This document shows, piece by piece, positions 1 through 8,415 of a stretch of 64,000 nucleotides of DNA; within the stretch, counting starts at the first letter, position 1; the number at the start of each line of letters is the position of its first letter. The notes below the pieces were generated by a model. It was not told where the DNA came from and did no database searches. It was given only the letters and a program-made list of their open reading frames with translations. Made by a program: the position numbers and the translations under genes. The DNA is taken from the NCBI GenBank assembly GCA_025800385.1, contig JAOXRS010000156.1, positions 96,371 through 160,370 of the forward strand, in the 5' to 3' direction. The stretch comes from Candidatus Albibeggiatoa sp. nov. NOAA. Its GTDB lineage: Bacteria > Pseudomonadota > Gammaproteobacteria > Beggiatoales > Beggiatoaceae.

Positions 1-1284
1 CCCACAACAGTATCACTTGCTCCCAAACCTAGTACTATTGAGAAAATAGAAAAGATAGAATCGCAACCAATTCATCCTAGCTTACGTGATGATAGGGAAG
101 ACTTGCACGCTGATGACCGAACCTTATTAATCATTGAAGATGATGATACGTTTGCCCGTGCTTTGATGGATTTGGCGAGAGAAAAAGCCTTTAAATGTTT
201 ACGAGCCGCTGATGGAAAACAAGGGCTTGCTTTAGCAGAACAATATTTACCCAGCGCAATTATGTTGGATGTGGGATTACCGCAACTAGATGGCTGGAGC
301 GTGATGGAGCAATTGAAAGATAACTCTGAAACGCGCCACATTCCTGTGCATTTTGTATCAGGTGGTGCACATCATCAAGAAGCCAAGAAAATGGGGGCAA
401 TCGGCTACGCACTGAAACCTGTAAGCATGGCGGAATTGGGAGAGGCCTTTACTAAAATTGAAGATTTCATCAATAAAACGGTGAAGAAACTGCTTTTACT
501 AACTGACAGTGAAACCCATAAACAATCTATTATCGAGATCGTAGACAATGAGCAAGTTGATATTACCACGGCTCAAACCAGTGTCGAAGCCCAAAAGCAA
601 CTATTGATGAATACTTTTGAGTGCATGGTGTTGGATGTCAGTATTGAGCAAGATAGTGGTATTGCGCTGCTAAATAAACTTAGCCAAGAAAGCGATTTAT
701 TGCAAATTCCGATTGTGATTTATACCGAACGTGAATTGTCCGAACAAGAAGAAGTGGCATTGCGCTCATACAGCGACTTAACCGTGAAAGCAGTGCGCTC
801 GCCAGAACGTTTGCTTGATGAGGCAACACTGTTTTTACATGAAATAGAATCTCATTTACCTGAACAACAGCGGCAAATTTTGAGAATGGTGCATGACAAA
901 GAAGCCCATTTACAAGATAAAAAAGTCTTACTGGTCGATGATGATGCACGCAACGTGTTTGCTTTAACCGCTGTGCTGGAAGACAAGGGCATGGAAGTGT
1001 TTATGGCTAGCAATGGCAAATTAGCTTTAGATGAGTTGGAGCAAATGAGCCGTGTTGATATGATTTTGATGGATATTATGATGCCTGAAATGGATGGTTT
1101 TGAAACTATTCGTTGCATTCGTGAGCAAGACCGTTATCGCAAAGTACCAATTATTGCTCTTACTGCAAAAGCAATGAAAGGCGATGCGAATAAATGCATT
1201 GAAGCGGGTGCGAATGATTATTTATCCAAGCCTGTTGATACTGACAAATTGTTATCCTTAATGCGAGTCTGGATTATGGCGTAG
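1..1284 (+). CDS. C-terminal part of a hybrid sensor kinase: three tandem receiver domains (5' end outside window)
   Basis: The reading frame is open from base 1, so the gene starts upstream; a TTG at 103 is only an internal codon. Three CheY-like receiver domains follow a short charged linker. Receiver 1 has LLIIEDDD and the phosphoacceptor in IMLDVGLP, ending with the Lys of ALKPV. Receiver 2 is divergent (LLLLTDSE, CMVLDVSIEQ, no clear Lys). Receiver 3 is canonical (VLLVDDDARN, ILMDIMMPEMDG, IALTAKA, YLSKPVD). Tandem receivers at a C-terminus are typical of large hybrid histidine kinases; the kinase core would lie before base 1. Receiver 2 keeps an aspartate but has lost the acidic pair, so it may be a docking rather than a phosphotransfer module. 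No partner gene is visible; the next gene starts about 150 bp downstream and has its own promoter. Confidence 0.85.
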   Translation, partial: PTTVSLAPKPSTIEKIEKIESQPIHPSLRDDREDLHADDRTLLIIEDDDTFARALMDLAREKAFKCLRAADGKQGLALAEQYLPSAIMLDVGLPQLDGWSVMEQLKDNSETRHIPVHFVSGGAHHQEAKKMGAIGYALKPVSMAELGEAFTKIEDFINKTVKKLLLLTDSETHKQSIIEIVDNEQVDITTAQTSVEAQKQLLMNTFECMVLDVSIEQDSGIALLNKLSQESDLLQIPIVIYTERELSEQEEVALRSYSDLTVKAVRSPERLLDEATLFLHEIESHLPEQQRQILRMVHDKEAHLQDKKVLLVDDDARNVFALTAVLEDKGMEVFMASNGKLALDELEQMSRVDMILMDIMMPEMDGFETIRCIREQDRYRKVPIIALTAKAMKGDANKCIEAGANDYLSKPVDTDKLLSLMRVWIMA

Positions 1285-1400
1285 TATCCTGACTTTTTGG
1301 AGTACTAGCAGATTTACGCATCTAAGCTATTGTACTCCAAAATATATTTTAATTATCGTGCTCCTGTAAAAATATTTTTTTCTGATCTTAAAAATTTTAC

Positions 1401-1429
1401 TTGCAATTACTAGACGACCAGTCTAATAT
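1401..1429 (+). promoter_or_regulatory. sigma70-type promoter of the tetR gene, operator in the spacer
   Basis: TTGCAA (1401-1406) and TAATAT (1424-1429) are separated by exactly 17 bp. The TetR palindrome fills most of that spacer. A start 7-8 nt after the -10 would fall on or next to the ATG at 1437, so the mRNA may be leaderless; no Shine-Dalgarno sequence is seen before that ATG. Confidence 0.55.
1411..1425. promoter_or_regulatory. TetR-family operator, copy 1
   Basis: TAGACGACCAGTCTA is a palindrome (TAGAC-N5-GTCTA). The identical 15-mer, within a shared 17-mer, occurs again before the oxidoreductase gene at 2083. Two identical palindromes before a TetR gene and the gene next to it indicate autoregulation and control of the neighbour. 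Confidence 0.85.
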
Positions 1430-1436
1430 TTAACTC

Positions 1437-2030
1437 ATGAAACAAACAAAAAAATATAACACGAGAGAGACTTTAGTTCGTGTAGGTACAGAAATACTGA
1501 CAGAAAAAGGTTTTAGCAATACAGGTATTGAAGAAATCTTAAAACAAGTCGGTGTACCTAAAGGCTCTTTTTATCACTATTTTAAGAGCAAGGAAGCCTT
1601 TGGCGAGGCGGTAATTGATAATTATGCACAGTATTTTTCTAACAAATTGGATCGATTATTAACTGACCAACAGCATAAACCGTTACAACGTTTGCAAAAT
1701 TTTATTGAAGAAGCAAAAGCTGGAATACAGCGTTATGAATTTAAACGAGGCTGTTTAGTCGGTAATTTGGGACAGGAGTTAGGTGCAGTCAACGATAATT
1801 ATCGCAATTTATTAGAAAGTGTTTTTTTAACGTGGCAGCATAAAGTTGCAACTTGTTTACGTGAAGCACAAACCGATGGTGACTTGCCCTCTCAAGCAGA
1901 TTGTGAGCAGTTAGCATCATTCTTTTGGATCGGTTGGGAAGGGGCTATTTTACGCACCAAATTAGTCCGCAATACACAACCGCTAGATTTATTTGCAACA
2001 CAATTTTTTAACTTGATAAACATCGAATAG
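1437..2030 (+). CDS. TetR/AcrR family transcriptional repressor
   Basis: The 197-residue protein has the usual TetR layout: an N-terminal helix-turn-helix at about residues 10-57 (ILTEKGFSNTGIEEILKQVG, then PKGSFYHYFKSKEAF) and a helical ligand-binding C-terminus. It is followed 85 bp later by an AcuI/YhdH-type NADPH oxidoreductase. Both genes carry the same palindromic operator, so this regulator very likely represses itself and the oxidoreductase and is released by a small electrophile or acyl compound. The arrangement resembles NemR- or AcuR-type regulators, but the ligand cannot be read from sequence. The ATG lies only 11 bp after the operator, with no ribosome-binding site. Confidence 0.9.
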   Translation: MKQTKKYNTRETLVRVGTEILTEKGFSNTGIEEILKQVGVPKGSFYHYFKSKEAFGEAVIDNYAQYFSNKLDRLLTDQQHKPLQRLQNFIEEAKAGIQRYEFKRGCLVGNLGQELGAVNDNYRNLLESVFLTWQHKVATCLREAQTDGDLPSQADCEQLASFFWIGWEGAILRTKLVRNTQPLDLFATQFFNLINIE

Positions 2031-2082
2031 GATGCAGATTTATTCATATTAGACCGAGTTTGCATTTTTTTAAAACAAATAC

Positions 2083-2097
2083 TAGACGACCAGTCTA
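2083..2097. promoter_or_regulatory. TetR-family operator, copy 2
   Basis: Exact copy of TAGACGACCAGTCTA found at 1411. It lies 19 bp before the oxidoreductase ATG and directly before its AAGGAG ribosome-binding site, a position where a bound repressor would block transcription initiation or early elongation. Confidence 0.85.
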
Positions 2098-2115
2098 TTT
2101 TAAGGAGTCATCCCT

Positions 2116-3096
2116 ATGTTTAAAGCCATTTACTTAAATAAAACTGATGATGGTGTTGATGTTCAATTGACTGAATTAGATGAGTCTCAATTACCAGAAC
2201 AAAACGTGACAGTAAAAGTGGAATACTCCACGATCAATTACAAAGATGGTTTAGCGATTACCAACAAAGCTCCAATTGTGCGTCAGTTTCCATTTGTCCC
2301 AGGAATTGATTTTGCGGGTACAGTAGAACAAAGCGATGACCCAAATTGGGAAGTGGGCGACAAAGTGATTTTAAATGGCTGGGGCGTAGGTGAATCTCAT
2401 TGGGGTGGTTATGCTGAAAAAGCACGGGTTAGAGGTGAATGGCTAGTCCCTTTGCCAGAAGCATTAACAACACGTCAGGCAATGGCTGTGGGTACAGCGG
2501 GTTATACAGCAATGCTGTGCGTTATGCGTTTAGAAGAATTGGGCGTGACACCTGACAAAGGCGAAATTTTAGTGACGGGTGCAAATGGTGGTGTGGGCAG
2601 TATTGCCATCGCGATTTTAGCCAAATTGGGCTATAACGTCGTTGCGTCTACAGGCCGTGTGAATGAAGCAGAACATTTAAAAGCGTTAGGTGCAACCAGT
2701 ATTATTGATCGTGCTGAATTGTCTAGCCAAGGCAAACCATTAGCAAAATCACGTTGGGCGGGTGCAGTGGATACTGTGGGCAGTCACACGCTAGCAAATA
2801 TATGTGCTGGCATGAACTATGGCGGTGTTGTCACTGCATGTGGTTTGGCACAAGGTATGGATTTCCCTGCAACGGTTGCCCCTTTCATTTTACGTGGAGT
2901 AACTTTAGCTGGTGTTGATAGTGTGTATGTACCTGTTGAAAGACGGATTAAGGCATGGCAACGTTTAGCGACTGACTTAGATGCAGGTAAATTAGAAGCC
3001 GTTGCTCAAGAAATTGAATTATCTGAAGTCATTGAATCAGCGAGTAAAATTATTGAAGGTAAAGTGCGTGGACGTTTACTTGTAAAAGTAGCTTAA
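2116..3096 (+). CDS. acuI: NADPH-dependent quinone/acrylyl-CoA reductase, YhdH/AcuI family
   Basis: The 326-residue protein is a zinc-free medium-chain dehydrogenase/reductase. It has an N-terminal GroES-like domain ([22 protein letters not shown]) and a Rossmann domain with the nucleotide motif [12 protein letters not shown] near residue 155. Length and motifs fit the YhdH/AcuI family, which reduces acrylyl-CoA or related alpha,beta-unsaturated compounds with NADPH. AAGGAG precedes the ATG. The shared operator with the upstream TetR gene points to induction by a substrate or related electrophile. The family assignment is firm; the physiological substrate (acrylyl-CoA or a quinone) is inferred. 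Confidence 0.85.
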   Translation: MFKAIYLNKTDDGVDVQLTELDESQLPEQNVTVKVEYSTINYKDGLAITNKAPIVRQFPFVPGIDFAGTVEQSDDPNWEVGDKVILNGWGVGESHWGGYAEKARVRGEWLVPLPEALTTRQAMAVGTAGYTAMLCVMRLEELGVTPDKGEILVTGANGGVGSIAIAILAKLGYNVVASTGRVNEAEHLKALGATSIIDRAELSSQGKPLAKSRWAGAVDTVGSHTLANICAGMNYGGVVTACGLAQGMDFPATVAPFILRGVTLAGVDSVYVPVERRIKAWQRLATDLDAGKLEAVAQEIELSEVIESASKIIEGKVRGRLLVKVA

Positions 3097-3157
3097 GCAT
3101 ATTCTCAATAAGATTGGCAGTTCTTTTAAAAATATAGAGTTGCTAATCTTTATTAAT

Positions 3158-3194
3158 AAAGGTGTGCCGAGTATCACACTTGAAACACACCTTT
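3158..3194. terminator. Hairpin between convergent genes, likely bidirectional terminator
   Basis: AAAGGTGTG (3158-3166) pairs perfectly with CACACCTTT (3186-3194). It separates the oxidoreductase gene from the oppositely oriented repeat-protein gene. U-tracts are short on both strands. A second imperfect hairpin (AAGATT-G-GCA / TGC-T-AATCTT) precedes it. Confidence 0.55.
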
Positions 3195-3217
3195 ATTAGC
3201 ATCAGATGAATTCAATA

Positions 3218-5506
3218 TTATTGAACTAAATCAGCCTCAATCATGCCGATGCCTTCGCCTTCAATAACTTTTAGTAAGATGGCATAAGCTCCTGCACTGA
3301 TTTCAATAATTTTCCCTTCAGCAATGCTTTCATTAACCAAGCCTTGTTGAGTTGAAAGGTTAAGCAAATGCAATTCCGTCACAACACCGCCACTTAAAAC
3401 CCGCGTATTGATTCGAGCTTTTTGAGTTCCTTCACCACTGACAATAAAACTCAAAACCAAAAAGTCTTTTAAATGACCCCGAACACTAAGATTAGTTAAA
3501 TCCAATTGGTTATTTTTCAGGCTAATACCTGCCATACCACGACCTTTAACACCAAGAGAACTCATTTGCAAGGTGTAAATGCCTTCACCCACAGTATGTT
3601 CTAAAATGAAATTCTCTGAGTGTTGGTGACGTTTGAGTAAATCACCGCGAATACTTTGTTCATCAATAATGACTTGGTTAAGGTCAAGTTGAGGCATGAC
3701 ACCTGCATCTAAAATATCCGCATGAAGTATGACATCTGTTGTACCATCACCTTCAAGGATAAAGCCTAGAATGACATCCTCTTCCCCACCATTCAATGTA
3801 CTGTGGCCACTAAAGTTTAAGAGTTCTAGTTGACCTGTAACAGGCTCGTTCTCAGTTGTAGTTGAATGAGTCGTGTTTCCAGCATTGTTTGAGTTGCCAC
3901 TTGAGTAATCCATTCCTTGTTTGCCATGCACTTTGACTAAGCAACGAATACCATTGTTCATTGTGACACTTTGTTTGGCACATCCTGAATCTGTACCATC
4001 CCATGTAATATTGTAATCCTCCTGACTAAAACCATCTGCAGTTTTAATTTTGACCAGTTCAAGTTGCACATTTGTGCCGCGATCAAACATCGCCGTGCAA
4101 GAGCCTTCACCATATTCACAATTAATACCACTTGGGTTAGATTTGATGTGTGCTAAATGACCTGCGACACCTAGTAAGTAGCGGTCTGAGTGAATGTGTA
4201 CTTTACCTGTGGACTCTTCAGAATTAGTTTGGTTTTCATCTGGTGAATCATCATTATTTTCGGTATTGTTATCTGAGTCTGATGAATTATCACTGTTGTC
4301 TATATCACTATCTGACAAACTATTGCTATCAGTTACTGAACCTACTAAGCTGAAACTAAAATTGGGTTCATCATTATCATTAGTTGTAAAACTAAGTGTG
4401 CCTGTATAATCACCTGCGATTGAGGTATCAGATAGTTCAATAGTAAGATCAACACTGCTGTTTGCTGAAATAGTGAGGTCTGTGCTAACAGTGTCTGTAA
4501 AATTAAAAGCACCTGTCAAAGAGATTGAGCTTAAAACAAGATCGATACTACCTGTATTTTCAACAGTCAAAGTTTTGCTAAGAGATTCACCAATATTGAT
4601 ACGACCAAGATCAATGGTTGTGGAAGTTGTTAGCTCATTTGAGCCTTCTTTTACTGCAACTTCAACAATATCATCATCAGTAATGGTTAAAGTAAATTGT
4701 GTCTTTGAACCTTTATTGGCATTAGTAAGGCTGCCCATATTAATGATTAGCTTTTCATCAGATTCAGAAATGACATCGTTGTCAATAGTAATAGAGAGTT
4801 GTGCTTCAGTATCGCCTGCATTGATGGTTAGAGGAGAAGCTGATATAGAATAATCATCATTGATAGAGCTAGCAGCACCAACGGAGAAAGGAATAGAAAT
4901 AGTGTGGCGAGAAGCTTCAGATAATTGCACAGCTAAGTCAAAACTCGTTGAACTTTCCTCTATAGATTGTTCAATCAGCTCAAAGTTAACAATCGGTGGT
5001 TTCCACTTTGCCAAATAGGCAGAAGCGATATTATCAGCTTGCTCGAAACTGCCCCCTGCAATAAGATTGCCTTCATTATCCAGTGTTAAACTGTAAACTG
5101 CAGAGTCAAGACCATTGCCTAGAGGCTCCCAACTACTCCCATTCCACTTGGCAACATGACTCATCCGTTCTGTGTTTGAGGATGTTGAATTGAATATTCC
5201 GCCAGCAACCAAATGACCTTCACTATCCAGTGTTAGAGTGTAGACACTATCATTAAATCCTTCACTTATAGGTTCCCACTCTGTCCCATTCCATTTGGCG
5301 ATATAATTAAGTCTTTGGTTATGCAAGAAATTAGAGTAAAAAGTTCCTCCTGCAATTAAGTTACCTTCATTATCCAATGTTAGAGCATAGACATAACCAC
5401 CAAAGCCATCACCTAAAGGTTCCCAACTTGTCCCATTCCATTTAGCAATACTATTGAAGCTTTCACTATTAGAGGGATCAGCAATAAAAGTTCCACCAGC
5501 AATCAA
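3218..5506 (-). pseudogene. C-terminal portion of a large secreted repeat/Calx-beta protein, cut off by an in-frame amber codon
   Basis: This continues, in the same frame, the secreted fragment encoded at 5522-6136; the two are separated by one TAG (5522-5524). In the other repeat units of the gene the corresponding codon is TTG, so a single base change made the stop. The apparent start here is an internal TTG without a ribosome-binding site. The portion contains more approximately 55-residue propeller-type repeats (IAKWNGTSWEPLG, LTLDNEGNLIAGG), a Calx-beta domain (about residues 170-280), a choice-of-anchor-D-like Ig domain (about 285-390), a Ser/Asp/Asn-rich linker and a C-terminal beta-rich region with several Cys. 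The readthrough protein would be 972 residues. It is probably surface or extracellular; its function is not recognised. It is a pseudogene unless the codon is suppressed. Confidence 0.7.
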
Positions 5507-5521
5507 GTTATCTTCATTATC

Positions 5522-6136
5522 CTATGTTAGAGCATAGACATAACCATCAAAGCCTTCACCTAAAGGTTCCCAACTTGTCCCATTCCACTTGGCAATAAAT
5601 GTGCTACCTGAAGAAAAAAACGAGCCACCTGCAATTAGATTGCCTTCACTATCTAATATCAGTGTACTGGCTGAAGCATCCAGACCATCACCTAATGCCT
5701 CCCAACTATCTCCATCCCACTTTGCAATATGACTAAGAGGCTTGCTACCAGAGGAGCTGAACTCACCACTTGCAATAAGATTGCCTTCAATATCTAGTGT
5801 CAAGGCATAAACAGTAGCATTGAATCCATCACCTAAAGCTTCCCAATTTGTCCCGTTCCACTTGGCAATATAATTCAATTGAGTATCACCATCAGAAGTG
5901 AAATGGCCAGCTACATATATATTGTTATCGTCATGAAGCACTGCACTGACCTCATTATTAAGAGAAGATAATGCAAAATTTTCTTGCCACTGTGCAGTTG
6001 CAGTTTGCAGTGAAAATAGACAAATTAACGCTATAAAACTCTTAAAATATATCTGTGAATTGATATGTCTAAGTATGTCTGAATATTGCTTCTGTGGTAA
6101 CAAGCTAATCATTTTTAATATTGTAGTAAGTTTCAT
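5522..6136 (-). CDS. N-terminal fragment of the secreted repeat protein (ends at amber codon)
   Basis: The 204-residue product begins with a cationic N-terminus and a hydrophobic segment around residues 33-48 ending TATAQ, consistent with export. It then carries about three units of the repeat IAKWNGTNWEALG-N-VYALTLDIEGNLIASG. It stops at TAG within a repeat. As translated it would be an incomplete propeller-like domain. The frame continues unchanged through the C-terminal portion to 3218, so this is the 5' part of one ancestral gene. A GGGGGA ribosome-binding site precedes the ATG. Confidence 0.7.
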   Translation of the reverse strand: MKLTTILKMISLLPQKQYSDILRHINSQIYFKSFIALICLFSLQTATAQWQENFALSSLNNEVSAVLHDDNNIYVAGHFTSDGDTQLNYIAKWNGTNWEALGDGFNATVYALTLDIEGNLIASGEFSSSGSKPLSHIAKWDGDSWEALGDGLDASASTLILDSEGNLIAGGSFFSSGSTFIAKWNGTSWEPLGEGFDGYVYALT

Positions 6137-6376
6137 TTATCCCCCGTATGGCTAGTGCTTATAGCTAGGAATTTTCAAGGATTTAAGCAAATATACTTAC
6201 AAATATCAATATTTTTTCAAAAATATGTTAAATGATATTAAAAATTGGTAGATATTTAGTGATTTGATCGAAATATAGGATTATTTATTTGTTGAAATTA
6301 AGAAAAATCGGTTTGCTGGATCAGAATTAAAAAGTGATAGCAGGATTTGAAGTGATTAGGTGATTTGCAGCCCAAT

Positions 6377-6409
6377 AAAAAAACAGGAGTACAAAGCCTT
6401 GCACTCCTG
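6377..6409 (-). terminator. Rho-independent terminator of the octaheme cytochrome gene
   Basis: CAGGAGT (6384-6390) pairs with ACTCCTG (6403-6409), with a further CAA/TTG inner pair. On the minus strand the hairpin runs into seven U, just after the cytochrome stop codon. Confidence 0.85.
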
Positions 6410-6440
6410 CCTATTTACACGATTAGAAACATGCGAAAGC

Positions 6441-7910
6441 TTATTTCATTGCGCCTTTACCATAACGCTCTTCATAACCTTTGCGCACTGCTTCAATTTG
6501 TGCTGGATTTAAGCCATTGAAGAACCAGTCATGACCCTCAATTGGTCTAAAGTGTTTGTCTAACAATTTTTGTGCTTCTACTTCACCTACTAACTTTTTC
6601 AACTCAGGAATAAATTCAAAGTAAGTATGCTTGGCGACTTCATAAATACCATGCCACCAAGTGTAATCAGGCCCACTCATAGACGCACCATGTCTTGCAC
6701 GACGGCCTTCATGATGCCAAATCTCCCACCATACCCACTCAATTTTTTCATCAAATGGTGCAGAGGTTAATTTACCCATGGCTTTCAAGTCAGTGATTAC
6801 CGCTGCAATTGGTTTAGCAAATTTGGTGTTATATAAATCCACTAAATCATCTAATTGCTTGTAATGTCCATCAACATATTCAGAAGTATGACACGCATAA
6901 CAAATGCCTTCCATTTTGGCGCGACGTTCATCCCAAGTTAAGACCTCAGTGACAGTACCGCCTTTGGCTTTTGGATGATCTGGCTTATCACCAACTTTAG
7001 GTAATGGCTTGCCTTCTGGCAAATCATACTGATGCCCATTATCTAAACGCACCAAATTGATTTTATTAGAAATTGGAGAGCGTAAATTCCATGAAATCCG
7101 TTCACCCACGTCATGGGTTTTCGGCTGATCGCCTGACGCACTCATATGACAAGTGGCACAAGTGGGCGCAGCACTATAATCCACACCCGCAACCCATTTA
7201 TCTGAGTCTAAATTCATTTTGTCCACATTGGCGCGATAAATAATGCCATGCTTAGATTCGTTATAGACTTCGATTTGTGGATGGTCAGGGCCTACGTGAC
7301 ATTTACCACAGGTATCAGGGGTTCTGGCTTGTGCACGAGAGAATTCATGACGACCATGACACGCTGAACATGCGCCTTTTGAACCATCTGGATTGATTCG
7401 ACCAATACCTGTATTTGGCCATGTGTCTTTTGTTGGTTTGCCTTTTTCATCAATCTTAACTGTTGTACCGTGGCATTGACGACAGCCCGCATTAACCGCT
7501 GCAGGCCCACCAATCACTTCACCCAATAAGTTATCTAAGGAGTGTAAAATTTCACCTGCGCTTGCATGATGGGAACGTTGTACTTCTTTAAACTCACGTG
7601 GATGACAGGTAGAGCAATCTTTAGGTGTCACAATAACCGAAATCAATTGATCGTGATGTTCATAGCCATCCACGTCACCTTCTTCCGCTTTGTGACAGTC
7701 CAAACAGTCAACGCCATTTTGACCATGTTTACTATTATTCCATTCCCAGTACATCCCAGGGCTTTCTGTCATATGACACTCGACACACTCTTTACCTTCT
7801 TCACTGCCCCAGTCTTTACCTTGCTTGCCTGCTGGACGTTCAGCAAAACTTTGACTGCTGAGCACTAACCCCAGCGTAAATAATAAAATCTGTCCAATTC
7901 TGATATACAT
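6441..7910 (-). CDS. Octaheme cytochrome c, hydroxylamine oxidoreductase (HAO) family
   Basis: The 489-residue exported protein has eight CxxCH heme-binding motifs: CVECH, CLDCH, CSTCH, CRQCH, CSACH, CGKCH, CATCH and CYACH. Their spacing and the C-terminal GPDYTWWHGIYEV stretch fit the HAO/HAO-like octaheme family. I chose the ATG at 7908-7910 because AGGAGAG lies just before it and it starts the signal peptide (MYIRIGQILLFTLGLVLSS, cleavage near SFA). The longer ORF adds 18 residues without support. Family members oxidise hydroxylamine or, in non-nitrifiers, may reduce nitrite or hydroxylamine in the periplasm. Which direction applies depends on the cross-linking tyrosine of classical HAO, which I could not place. 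A perfect FNR-type site upstream suggests anaerobic expression, favouring a reductive role. Confidence 0.85.
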   Translation of the reverse strand: MYIRIGQILLFTLGLVLSSQSFAERPAGKQGKDWGSEEGKECVECHMTESPGMYWEWNNSKHGQNGVDCLDCHKAEEGDVDGYEHHDQLISVIVTPKDCSTCHPREFKEVQRSHHASAGEILHSLDNLLGEVIGGPAAVNAGCRQCHGTTVKIDEKGKPTKDTWPNTGIGRINPDGSKGACSACHGRHEFSRAQARTPDTCGKCHVGPDHPQIEVYNESKHGIIYRANVDKMNLDSDKWVAGVDYSAAPTCATCHMSASGDQPKTHDVGERISWNLRSPISNKINLVRLDNGHQYDLPEGKPLPKVGDKPDHPKAKGGTVTEVLTWDERRAKMEGICYACHTSEYVDGHYKQLDDLVDLYNTKFAKPIAAVITDLKAMGKLTSAPFDEKIEWVWWEIWHHEGRRARHGASMSGPDYTWWHGIYEVAKHTYFEFIPELKKLVGEVEAQKLLDKHFRPIEGHDWFFNGLNPAQIEAVRKGYEERYGKGAMK

Positions 7911-7987
7911 GAAAAACTCTCCTAATAATGGCAAAATTAGTAAGTGAATTCGCCACTTGACCATAGCAGAGTTAAAATAAAAAATCT

Positions 7988-8001
7988 TTGATGTAAATCA
8001 A
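7988..8001 (-). promoter_or_regulatory. FNR/CRP-family binding site upstream of the octaheme cytochrome gene
   Basis: TTGATGTAAATCAA is a perfect match to the FNR consensus TTGAT-N4-ATCAA. Its centre is about 85 bp upstream of the cytochrome start codon, suitable for activation by FNR or a DNR/NNR-type relative under low oxygen or nitrogen oxides. Confidence 0.7.
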
Positions 8002-8131
8002 AAACCACACAAAATTAGTGTATTATAATTTTCTTATCTAATTGCTTGTTGGACAAATACTTTTACTATTATAAAATCGAATTTTGCGATGAAATGAGTA
8101 AGCAACCCACTTTCTACTGATTAGGACTCTT

Positions 8132-8327
8132 ATGCGTTTAAAATATAAATTTTCTATTATTTTAATCCTCAGTATTGCATTCTCTCATTGGTAGTTATTT
8201 TTTATATAATCCGCTAACTTTATTGGTAAAAACGCAAAATCGGATAACATTAGAACAGCTTGCTAAACGCAATGACGAGATTGGTCAAATTAGTCAAAAG
8301 TTATTATCTTCACTTCATGATAAATAG
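8132..8327 (+). pseudogene. Frameshifted N-terminal relic of a membrane sensor
   Basis: From ATG 8132 the frame encodes MRLKYKFSIILILSIAFSH, a transmembrane start, then stops at TAG. A different frame continues without a break in sense from IGSYFLYNPLTLLVK to KRNDEIGQISQKLL and stops at 8325-8327. Joined, this looks like the signal anchor and the end of a HAMP-like segment (NDEIGQIS) of a sensor kinase or cyclase, with an indel near 8185-8195 and the rest missing. Parent gene not identified. Confidence 0.5.
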
Positions 8328-8332
8328 CCCAA

Positions 8333-8376
8333 TAAAAAAGCCAAACAACAGGCTAAATAGCGCATTGCTTGGCTTT
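8333..8376 (-). terminator. Rho-independent terminator of dnaK
   Basis: AAAGCCAA-A-CAA (8337-8348) pairs with TTG-C-TTGGCTTT (8365-8376). On the minus strand the hairpin is followed by a run of U, 40 bp after the dnaK stop codon. Confidence 0.85.
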
Positions 8377-8415
8377 CTGACTAACTAAAATAATTGTAAA
8401 TGATTAATTCACAAA

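Noticed and set aside
2060..2101. A sigma70 promoter for the oxidoreductase gene around its operator
   Set aside because: No -35/-10 pair with good spacing could be chosen: TATTTT at 2096 would place the start after the ribosome-binding site, and TTGCAT at 2060 lacks a matching -10.
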